Shown here: piece by piece, positions 7,915 through 14,961 of the stretch | Layout of the letters: every line of letters begins with the position of its first letter | How positions within the stretch are numbered: position 1 is the stretch's first letter | Source: Aldehydirespirator sp965221185 | GTDB taxonomy: Bacteria > Actinomycetota > Acidimicrobiia > Acidimicrobiales > Aldehydirespiratoraceae | Assembly (NCBI GenBank): GCA_965221185.1 | Contig: OZ244866.1 | Span: 1,116,001-1,180,000 of the forward strand | Reading direction: 5' to 3' | DNA length: 64,000 nucleotides | Position numbers and translations under genes: made by a program | Notes under the pieces: generated by a model | The model's database searches: none | The model's input: only the letters and a program-made list of their open reading frames with translations | What the model was told of the DNA's origin: nothing

Positions 7915-7966
7915 CCAGTCGCATCGGCCTCGCCCCCGGATCGCCGGGTGGGACCGATACGACTGG
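7915..7966 (+). promoter_or_regulatory. stem-loop in the rpsO-pnp intergenic region
   Basis: CCAGTCGCATCGG (7915-7927) pairs with CCGATACGACTGG (7954-7966) with one mismatch. The enclosed loop contains a second hairpin, CCCGG-ATCG-CCGGG. It lies about 60 nt before the pnp start. Intergenic or leader hairpins upstream of pnp are RNase III substrates in E. coli and in Streptomyces, so an autoregulatory processing site is a reasonable inference. Confidence 0.45.
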
Positions 7967-8023
7967 GAACTGGCGGGGTTGTGCCCAGATCGGGCCCCGA
8001 TGGGGTCCGCTAGGAGTAGATCC

Positions 8024-10582
8024 ATGGCTGAAGCCATTTCCGTAAGTGGCGCGTTCACGCGCGCCGAAGGCAAGGACGCCACCTTCGAGACGGGCCTTCT
8101 GGCCCCGCTCGCGGGCGGCGCCGTCACCGTCCAAATGGGCGACACCGTCGTGCTCGTGACCGCCACGGGCGCCAAGACGCCCCGAGAGAACGCCGACTTC
8201 TTCCCGCTCACCGTCGATGTGGAGGAGCGCATGTATGCGGCCGGGCGCATCCCCGGCTCGTTCTTCCGGCGCGAGGCCCGCGCCGGGGAGCGGGCCATCT
8301 TGACCTGCCGGCTAATCGACCGCCCGCTGCGTCCCAGCTTCCCCGCCGGGTACCGCAACGAGGTGCACGTGGTGGCCACCATCCTCGGCGCCGACCAGTC
8401 CAACCCCTACGACGTCGTCGCGCTCAACGCGGCGTCGCTGGCTCTGAGCATCTCGCCCGTCCCGTTCGACGGCCCCATCGGCGCGGTGCGCGTGGCGTGG
8501 TCGTCCGAAGGCGAGTGGATCCCGTTCCCGACCTATGAGGAGGGCGACGAGTCGGCCTTCGAGATGGTCGTCGCCGGCCGGCTGGCGGGCGACGACGTGG
8601 CCGTGATGATGGTGGAGGCCGGAGGGACGGCTGCCGGCTGGCAGTTGTACCAGGACGGTACGCCGAAGGTCGACGAGGACGTGCTCGCCGGCGGCCTCGA
8701 GGCGGCCAAGACCTGGATCCGCGAGATGATCGAGCTCCAACAGCAGCTCATCGACGCCGTCGGCCCGGTCACCAAGATGCAGCCGCCGCTGGTTGTCGAC
8801 CACAGCGATGAGATCCTCGACGCCGTGCGCGACGGGGCGCTCGACCGCATCGCCGCGGTGCAGACAATCGCGGACAAGGCCGAGCGCCAGGAGGCCGAGG
8901 CCGCGCTGACCGCGGAGATCGCCGCCGAGATGCAGGCCCGCTTCGGCGAAGACCCCGCAGTGGCCAAGCAGGTCAAGAGCGCAGTGCGCTCCGTCACCAA
9001 GGAGGTGGTGCGCAAGCGCATCGTCACCGAGGGCGTCCGTGTCGACGGCCGGGCCACCAACCAGCTGCGCCCGCTCATGAGCCGGGTCGGGGTGATCCCC
9101 ACCGCCCACGGCTCCGGACTCTTCCAGCGCGGCGACACCCAGGTGCTCAACTTCACCACACTGGGCATCGGCCGCAGCGACATGATGATCGACGACCTGT
9201 CGCCCACCGACAAGAAGCGCTACTTCCACCACTACAACTTCCCGCCGTTCTGCACCGGCGAGACCGGCTTCATGCGAGGGCCCAAGCGGCGCGAGATCGG
9301 CCACGGGGCGCTCGCCGAGCGGGCCGTGTTCGCGGTGATGCCCGGCTTTGACGAGTGGCCCTACACGGTGCGCACCGTCTCGGAGGTGATGGCCTCCAAC
9401 GGGTCGAGCTCGATGGCGTCGGTGTGCGGGTCCACGCTGTCGCTGATGGACGCTGGCGTGCCGATCAAGGCGCCGGTGGCCGGCGTGGCCATGGGCCTCG
9501 TCCATGCCGACGACGCCTGGGTCACCCTCACCGACATCCTCGGCGCGGAGGACGCGTTCGGTGATATGGACTTCAAGGTCGCCGGTACCACAGACTTCAT
9601 TACCGCGCTGCAGCTCGACACCAAGATCGCGGGCATCCCGGCATCGGTGCTGGCCGACGCGCTGCGCCAGGCCCGCGAGGCTCGCCTGGACATCCTCGAC
9701 GTGATGGCGGAGACCATCATGGAGCCGCGGCCCGAGGTGCGCGACACGGCTCCGAAGATCACCACCTTCGAGATCCCGGTCGACAAGATCGGCGAGGTCA
9801 TCGGGCCCAAGGGCAAGGTGATCAACGCCATCCAGTCCGAGACCGGGGCCGACATCAGCGTGGACGACGACGGCGCGGTCGGGATCGTGGCCATCGCGTC
9901 CACGGACGGGGGCGCGGTCCTGGAGGCCGAGCGCCAGATCAAGCTCATACTGGACCCGCCCACGGCCGACGTGGGTGCCACCTACCGGGGCCGAGTGGTG
10001 AACATCACCAAGTTCGGGGCCTTCGTGAACATCCTTCCCGGCCGCGACGGGCTGGTGCACATCTCCAAGCTGGGAGGCGGCAGGCGCATCGACAGGGTCG
10101 AGGACGTGCTGGAGCTCGGCGAGGAGATCGAGGTGATCGTCGAGGACGTCGACCCCAACGGGAAGATCTCGCTGCTTCCCAAGACCGACGACTCCGACGA
10201 TGCCCCGCGCCCGCCGCGCCGGCGGGAGTCCGATCGAGGCGGCTCCGACGGCAGAGGCCGCAGGGACTTCGACCGGGGCGAGCCGCGACGGGACTCCTAC
10301 AGCGGCGATGCGGACCGCGGCTCCGACGGGCGCGACCGTGACCGCAACATGGACCGCGGCGGCGGGACCAGCTCTGGCCGCGACGGGCGGGGTGAGCGCG
10401 AGCCGCGCCGCGACGGGCGGGACAGCTCCCGAGCCCGGCCACCGGCACCGGTGTCCAACGCCAAGGTGGTCTCTTTCGAGGATTCCTTCGACTCGGACCT
10501 GCAGAGCGAGTTCGGCGATCTTGGTCCAGATCAGCGGGCTCGCCGCGGCGGGCGCCGCGGCGGCCCCCGCAGTCCGCGCTGA
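8024..10582 (+). CDS. pnp: polyribonucleotide nucleotidyltransferase (PNPase)
   Basis: This 852-residue 3'-5' phosphorolytic exoribonuclease has two RNase PH domains separated by a helical linker, a KH domain (about 580-640, IGEVIGPKGKVINAIQ) and an S1 domain (about 650-720, GRVVNITKFGAFVNILPGRDG). The second PH domain carries RGDTQVLNFTTLG and the active-site region SNGSSSMASVCG. From about residue 725 there is an unusual tail of some 125 residues, rich in Arg, Gly and Asp, ending in RGGRRGGPRSPR. The start at 8024 is chosen because CTAGGAGTAG precedes it and MAEAISVSGAF begins the family's first strand. dapB follows after 2 nt. Confidence 0.95.
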   Translation: MAEAISVSGAFTRAEGKDATFETGLLAPLAGGAVTVQMGDTVVLVTATGAKTPRENADFFPLTVDVEERMYAAGRIPGSFFRREARAGERAILTCRLIDRPLRPSFPAGYRNEVHVVATILGADQSNPYDVVALNAASLALSISPVPFDGPIGAVRVAWSSEGEWIPFPTYEEGDESAFEMVVAGRLAGDDVAVMMVEAGGTAAGWQLYQDGTPKVDEDVLAGGLEAAKTWIREMIELQQQLIDAVGPVTKMQPPLVVDHSDEILDAVRDGALDRIAAVQTIADKAERQEAEAALTAEIAAEMQARFGEDPAVAKQVKSAVRSVTKEVVRKRIVTEGVRVDGRATNQLRPLMSRVGVIPTAHGSGLFQRGDTQVLNFTTLGIGRSDMMIDDLSPTDKKRYFHHYNFPPFCTGETGFMRGPKRREIGHGALAERAVFAVMPGFDEWPYTVRTVSEVMASNGSSSMASVCGSTLSLMDAGVPIKAPVAGVAMGLVHADDAWVTLTDILGAEDAFGDMDFKVAGTTDFITALQLDTKIAGIPASVLADALRQAREARLDILDVMAETIMEPRPEVRDTAPKITTFEIPVDKIGEVIGPKGKVINAIQSETGADISVDDDGAVGIVAIASTDGGAVLEAERQIKLILDPPTADVGATYRGRVVNITKFGAFVNILPGRDGLVHISKLGGGRRIDRVEDVLELGEEIEVIVEDVDPNGKISLLPKTDDSDDAPRPPRRRESDRGGSDGRGRRDFDRGEPRRDSYSGDADRGSDGRDRDRNMDRGGGTSSGRDGRGEREPRRDGRDSSRARPPAPVSNAKVVSFEDSFDSDLQSEFGDLGPDQRARRGGRRGGPRSPR

Positions 10583-10584
10583 CG

Positions 10585-11316
10585 ATGATCAGGGTCGGCG
10601 TGTGCGGCGCCACGGGGCGCATGGGCGCTGAGGCCTGCAGGACTATCGAATCCGATCCGGAGACCGAGCTGGTGGCCGCCATCGGCTCGGCCGGATCGAT
10701 TCGAGAGTTCGTCGATGCGGGTGCTGAGGTGGTGGTCGACTTCACCGTGGCCGAGGCGGTCCGGGCCAACATGCCTCACGTCGCCGCGGCAGGCATGCAT
10801 GCCGTGATCGGCACGTCGGGACTGGGCGACCGCGACACCGACGCCCTGCGGGACGCCTTCGTGCGCAGCCACTGCATCGTCGCGCCCAACTTCGCGGTCG
10901 GCGCCGTGCTGATGACCCGCTTCGCGGCTCTGGCCGCGCCGTACTTCGACACCGCCGAGGTGATCGAGCTTCACCACGACCGCAAAGTCGACGCCCCCTC
11001 GGGGACGGCATTGGCGACCGCCGAGGCGATGGCCGCGGCGTCCGGCGACTGGGCGCCGGACCCGACGGTGAGCGAGGGCTTGCCCGGCGCCCGCGGCGGC
11101 CGCGGCCCCGGCGGCATCCGGGTGCACTCGGTGCGCCTGAAGGGCCTGGTCGCCCATCAGGAGGTGCTGCTCGGCGGCCCCGGCGAGACCCTGACCATCC
11201 GTCACGACACCGTCGACCGGTCGGCGTTCATGCCCGGCATGCTTCTGGCAACCAAGCGAGTGGTGTCGCTGGGCGTGGGCGTGACGGTCGGCCTCGGCGA
11301 GGTGTTGGGCTTCTGA
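10585..11316 (+). CDS. dapB: 4-hydroxy-tetrahydrodipicolinate reductase
   Basis: This 243-residue enzyme reduces 4-hydroxy-tetrahydrodipicolinate with NAD(P)H, the second committed step of diaminopimelate/lysine synthesis. It begins with the nucleotide-binding GVCGATGRMG. It contains the catalytic segment ELHHDRKVDAPSGTAL (His-His pair and Lys) and the substrate-binding PNFAVGAVLM. It starts 2 nt after the pnp stop, so it is probably translated from the same message. dapA lies 0.9 kb downstream, separated by a dispersed repeat and a SURF1-like gene. Confidence 0.95.
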   Translation: MIRVGVCGATGRMGAEACRTIESDPETELVAAIGSAGSIREFVDAGAEVVVDFTVAEAVRANMPHVAAAGMHAVIGTSGLGDRDTDALRDAFVRSHCIVAPNFAVGAVLMTRFAALAAPYFDTAEVIELHHDRKVDAPSGTALATAEAMAAASGDWAPDPTVSEGLPGARGGRGPGGIRVHSVRLKGLVAHQEVLLGGPGETLTIRHDTVDRSAFMPGMLLATKRVVSLGVGVTVGLGEVLGF

Positions 11317-11460
11317 GGCCACGAGGCCGAGCGGGTAGGCAGCACACCGTGAGGAATTCGCGATGCGCTGAGCGAGGCCGTGGCCCGAGCGGCCCGTGAG
11401 CGCAGCGAACAAGAGCGGGCAACATCACGTTGCACCGCGAGGCGCTTCCACCTCCCCGCG
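11317..11460 (+). repeat. dispersed 3'-end element, copy E1 (after dapB)
   Basis: The element starts directly after the dapB stop with a GAGGCCGAGCGGGTAGG block. It continues into the highly conserved core GAGCGAGGCCGTGGCCCGAG (from 11372) and CGCAGCGAACAAGAGCGGGC (to about 11421), and ends with a looser CAACATCACGTTGCACCGCG block. The same order and orientation relative to the preceding gene are found at four other loci. The core contains a small hairpin, GGCC-CGAGC-GGCC. Confidence 0.7.
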
Positions 11461-11484
11461 CTGTCCCTAAGACGGGGCCTCTGA

Positions 11485-12228
11485 GTGCGCCTGCTGGGAT
11501 CGCCGGGATGGGTGGCCTCGCACCTGTTCGTCGCGGCGATGGTGGTGCTCATGGTCAACCTGGGGTTCTGGCAACTTCGGCGCCTCGACCAGCGCCAGGC
11601 CGACAACGCCGCCATCGCCTCGTCGATGTCCCAAACCCCGGTCGACATCGCCGAGCACCTCGACGGGAGCGGACGGGTTCCCGAATACACGGCGGTCAGC
11701 GCGACGGGCACCTACCGGGCCGACTCCGAGGTGCGCATCGGCAATCGCAGCAGCGGCGGCCAGCCCGGATATTGGCTGGCGACGCCGCTGGAGCTGCACG
11801 ACGGCCGCGACGTCGCGGTAGTGAGGGGATGGATACCCCGGCGGGCCGTGGTGGGACTGGACGACCGCAGCGCGGCGCCGCCGTCCGGCTCGGTCACCGT
11901 AGTCGGGCTGGCCTTCGGCAGCGTCGGCGGGGGCAGGGCCGCGGTAACCGACCCGGGAGAGACGCCCGAGATCTCGCGCATGGACTTGGACCGCTTCATA
12001 GAAGTCTCCGGCGTCGAGGTGCAGGACGCCTGGATCAGGCTGATGACTCAGACTCCCCGGCAACCCGAGGGGCTGCCGGTGCCGGTGCCCGATCCCGATC
12101 TGAGCGATGGACCGCACCTGTCTTACGCCTTCCAGTGGTTCTTCTTCTCGGCCGGAGCGGTGGTCGTGTATGGCCTGATCCTGCGCCGGGCCGCCACGGG
12201 CCGCGAAGAAGCTGCCGAGACCGCGTAA
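11485..12228 (+). CDS. SURF1-like membrane protein
   Basis: This 247-residue protein resembles the SURF1 family, which assists assembly of haem-copper cytochrome c oxidase. It has an N-terminal membrane helix (SHLFVAAMVVLMVNLGFWQL) followed by the family's WQLRRLDQR-type segment, a central periplasmic beta domain with GYWLATPLELHDGRDVAVVRGW, and a C-terminal helix (LSYAFQWFFFSAGAVVVYGL) ending in basic residues. The GTG at 11485 gives both helices intact. It sits between dapB and dapA without an obvious functional link. Confidence 0.8.
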   Translation: MRLLGSPGWVASHLFVAAMVVLMVNLGFWQLRRLDQRQADNAAIASSMSQTPVDIAEHLDGSGRVPEYTAVSATGTYRADSEVRIGNRSSGGQPGYWLATPLELHDGRDVAVVRGWIPRRAVVGLDDRSAAPPSGSVTVVGLAFGSVGGGRAAVTDPGETPEISRMDLDRFIEVSGVEVQDAWIRLMTQTPRQPEGLPVPVPDPDLSDGPHLSYAFQWFFFSAGAVVVYGLILRRAATGREEAAETA

Positions 12229-12231
12229 AGT
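12226..12231 (+). promoter_or_regulatory. candidate leaderless -10 element TAAAGT before dapA
   Basis: The TANNNT hexamer overlaps the SURF1-like stop codon and ends 8 nt before the dapA ATG at 12240. Confidence 0.35.
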
Positions 12232-12239
12232 TGTTGGCC

Positions 12240-13220
12240 ATGGCCCGGTTCGGACGAGTGCTCACCGCTATGGTCACGCCCTTCACCGAGGAGGGGACGC
12301 TGGATCTCGACGGCGCCGCCCGGCTGGCCCAGTGGCTCGTCGCCCACGGCAACGAGGGCCTCGTCGTGGCCGGCACGACCGGAGAGAGCCCCACCCTCAC
12401 CCACGCTGAGCAGGCCGACCTGGTGGCCGCGGTAGTGGCCGCGGTCGACGTTCCGGTGGTGGCGGGGGCCGGGAGCAACGACACCCGCGCCGCCATCGAC
12501 CTCACTGAGCGCTGCACGGAGGCCGGCGCGGCCGGGATCCTGCACGTCGCCGGCTACTACAACCGCCCGTCGCAGGCCGGGCTCGACAGGCACTTCCGCC
12601 ACTGCGCGGACGCCACCGACCTCCCGGTGATCATCTACGACATACCGGGGCGGACCGGGCGCAAGGTCGCCACCGAGACCTTGGCCCGGCTGGCCCACGA
12701 GGTGCCCAACATCGCCGGGCTCAAGGACGCGGCCGGTTCTCCCGCGGAGACGGCCCGCCTGCTGGAGATGGCCCCCGACGGCTTCGAGGTGTACTCCGGC
12801 GACGACTCGCTAACCCTGCCTCTGCTGGCGATCGGGGCGGTCGGAGTGATCGGCGTGGCCACGCACTGGGCGGGCCGGGAGATGGCGGCCATGTTCGACG
12901 CCTTCGAGAGCGGCCGGGTGGCCGAGGCGGCCGCCGTCAACCGCCGGCTGCTCGACTCCTACGACTTCGAGACCGGCGACGACGCCCCCAACCCGGTGCC
13001 CACCAAGTGCATGATGCGGGTGCTGGGACTGCCCGCGGGTCCGTGCCGCCTGCCCATGGGACCCGAGCCGTCCGGACTCGAGGACCGGGCCAGGGAGGTG
13101 CTCGCCGCGCTGCGCGACATCGCGGCGGGGACTGAGGAGTCCCCGGAGCCGGTGACCGAGATCCTCACGGAGCCCCGAGCCGGGGTGCCTGTGGAACCTG
13201 CGCCTGACGGATCAGGCTGA
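12240..13220 (+). CDS. dapA: 4-hydroxy-tetrahydrodipicolinate synthase
   Basis: This 326-residue TIM-barrel aldolase condenses pyruvate with aspartate semialdehyde, the first committed step of the lysine branch. Visible motifs are AMVTPF, the GTTGESPTLTHAEQ signature, the catalytic Tyr in AGYYNRPSQAG, YDIPGRTG and the Schiff-base lysine in IAGLKDAAG. The C terminus is extended by about 30 residues rich in Glu and Pro after the last helix. The reading frame is also open far upstream, but the ATG at 12240 begins at the first barrel strand. rnj follows after 9 nt. Confidence 0.95.
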   Translation: MARFGRVLTAMVTPFTEEGTLDLDGAARLAQWLVAHGNEGLVVAGTTGESPTLTHAEQADLVAAVVAAVDVPVVAGAGSNDTRAAIDLTERCTEAGAAGILHVAGYYNRPSQAGLDRHFRHCADATDLPVIIYDIPGRTGRKVATETLARLAHEVPNIAGLKDAAGSPAETARLLEMAPDGFEVYSGDDSLTLPLLAIGAVGVIGVATHWAGREMAAMFDAFESGRVAEAAAVNRRLLDSYDFETGDDAPNPVPTKCMMRVLGLPAGPCRLPMGPEPSGLEDRAREVLAALRDIAAGTEESPEPVTEILTEPRAGVPVEPAPDGSG

Positions 13221-13229
13221 CCTCTCGCC

Positions 13230-14888
13230 GTGGCCGCACCGGTTGCCGTCACCTTCTTGGGCGGCCTGGGAGAGATCGGGCGTAACTGCGCGGTCATCGA
13301 GACCCGAGGGCGCAGAGTGCTGCTCGACTGCGGCCGAATGTTCGCGGGCGACGACCTTCCCGGCGTCGACTCGGTGCTGCCCGACTTCGAATGGTTGCTG
13401 GCCAGCGGGGGAGTGGAGGCCTGCGTCGCCACCCACGCCCACGAGGACCACATCGGCGCCCTGCCTTACCTGCTTGAGCGTCTGTCGTTCCCGGTGTACG
13501 GGTCGGCGTTCACCCTCGGTCTGGTGCGGCACAAGCTGGCCGAGGCGGGCCTGCTCGACCGGGCCGAGCTCCGCGAGGTTCGCGACGGGGACCGCTTCAG
13601 CGCCGGGCCGTTCGAGTGCGAGGCCATGCCGGTCACCCACTCGGTGCCCGGCGGCTTCATCACCGCCTTCTCCACGCCTCAGGGGCTGATCCTGCACTCC
13701 AGCGACTTCAAGCTCGACCTCACGCCCGTGGACGGCAGGCGGACGGCTCTGTCCCGCATCGGTTCTCTCGCCGGCGATCCGGGGGTGCGGCTGCTGCTGG
13801 CCGACTCCACCAACGCGGACGCCCCCGGGTCGAGCCGGTCGGAGCGGGACGTGGGCGACGTGCTGCACGACACGATCGCCCGCCAGGAGGGACGCAGGGT
13901 GATCGTCGGTGCCTTCGCCAGCCACATCCACCGCATCGAGCAAGTGATGGACGCGGCGGTCGCCGCGGGGCGCACCGTGGCCACGCTGGGCCTGTCGATG
14001 CAGCGCAACGTGGGCCTGGCCCGCGAGCTGGGGCTGCTGCGGGTCCCCGATCACGCCCTGCGCGACATCACCGACCTCGAGAGGCTCGATCCGGCCCGGG
14101 TGCTGATCGTGTGCACCGGGTCCCAGGGAGAGCCCCGGGCCGCGCTCACCCAGATGGCGGAGGGCACCAGCAAGTGGGTGGACATCGGCGACCGCGACAC
14201 GGTGATATTCAGCTCGCACCCGATCCCGGGCAACGAGGCCGCGATCGTGACGGTGCGCAACGGGCTGGCCCGGCGCGGGGCCCGGGTGCTGCACACCGGC
14301 AATCTGGACGTGCACACCTCGGGCCACGGCAAGCAGCAAGAACTGAGGGTGCTGCACTCAGCCGCGTCGCCGGAGTGGTTCGTGCCGGTGCACGGCGAGT
14401 ACGAGCACCTGGTGGCCCACGCCCGGCTGGCCACCGAGATGGGCATGGCCTCCGAGCGGGTCGTGCTGTGCTGTGACGGCGACCGGGTCGAGCTGACCGA
14501 CGACGGCGTGCGGCTGGTCGGATCGGTGGGGGGAGATCATCTCTACGTGGACGGGTCGGTCGGCGACTTGGGATCCACGGTGCTCGGTGAGCGGCGGAAG
14601 CTGGGCGCGGACGGCTTCGTCATCGTGTTCATGGACCTCGACCTGGAGCGCGGCGCCGTGGTCCGCGGCCCGGATGTGATGTCGCGGGGATGGGTGGAGC
14701 AGCCGGCCCTGCTGGCGCACGAGACCGCCGTCGCCGACGCCGTCGAAGCCAAAGTCCGGGATGCGCTCGCCGACGGCCGTCACGACCTCAAAGCCCTCGA
14801 AGAACTGGTGCTGCGAACGGCCCGGCGCACGTCCCGGGAGCGCACCCGCCGCCGGCCCGTGATCGTCCCGATGGTGTACGTGTACTAG
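13230..14888 (+). CDS. rnj: ribonuclease J
   Basis: This 552-residue metallo-beta-lactamase/beta-CASP ribonuclease has both endonuclease and 5'-3' exonuclease activity in known members and acts in rRNA maturation and mRNA decay. The N-terminal FLGGLGEIGRNC and the Zn-binding THAHEDHIGAL (HxHxDH) are present, followed by SSDFKLD, the beta-CASP region FASHIHRIEQV, SSHPIPGNE, and HTSGHGKQQEL with FVPVHGEYEHL. Start is GTG, 9 nt after dapA. The dapA-rnj-ftsK order is common in Actinobacteria. Confidence 0.95.
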   Translation: MAAPVAVTFLGGLGEIGRNCAVIETRGRRVLLDCGRMFAGDDLPGVDSVLPDFEWLLASGGVEACVATHAHEDHIGALPYLLERLSFPVYGSAFTLGLVRHKLAEAGLLDRAELREVRDGDRFSAGPFECEAMPVTHSVPGGFITAFSTPQGLILHSSDFKLDLTPVDGRRTALSRIGSLAGDPGVRLLLADSTNADAPGSSRSERDVGDVLHDTIARQEGRRVIVGAFASHIHRIEQVMDAAVAAGRTVATLGLSMQRNVGLARELGLLRVPDHALRDITDLERLDPARVLIVCTGSQGEPRAALTQMAEGTSKWVDIGDRDTVIFSSHPIPGNEAAIVTVRNGLARRGARVLHTGNLDVHTSGHGKQQELRVLHSAASPEWFVPVHGEYEHLVAHARLATEMGMASERVVLCCDGDRVELTDDGVRLVGSVGGDHLYVDGSVGDLGSTVLGERRKLGADGFVIVFMDLDLERGAVVRGPDVMSRGWVEQPALLAHETAVADAVEAKVRDALADGRHDLKALEELVLRTARRTSRERTRRRPVIVPMVYVY

Positions 14889-14947
14889 ATCGATCCACCG
14901 GTGCCGGGCGCTCGGGCAGGGTTCGCAAGGCTGTCGGGCGTCACTGG

Positions 14948-14953
14948 TAGCGT
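14948..14953 (+). promoter_or_regulatory. candidate leaderless -10 element TAGCGT before ftsK
   Basis: The TANNNT hexamer ends 8 nt upstream of the ftsK ATG at 14962, with no ribosome binding site in between. Confidence 0.35.
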
Positions 14954-14961
14954 CACGCTTC

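Noticed and set aside
8312..10060. A long minus-strand open frame of 582 codons opposite pnp, and similar long antisense frames opposite dapA, rnj, nrdJ, hflX and the acyl-CoA dehydrogenase
   Set aside because: They lie opposite well-recognised genes. Their translations are His/Arg/Pro-rich low-complexity sequences with no family motif, as expected for antisense frames in high-GC DNA.
11430..12240. Long in-frame N-terminal extension of dapA covering the SURF1-like gene
   Set aside because: The extension is an Arg/Gly-rich shadow of the SURF1-like gene in another frame. DapA homology starts exactly at the ATG at 12240.
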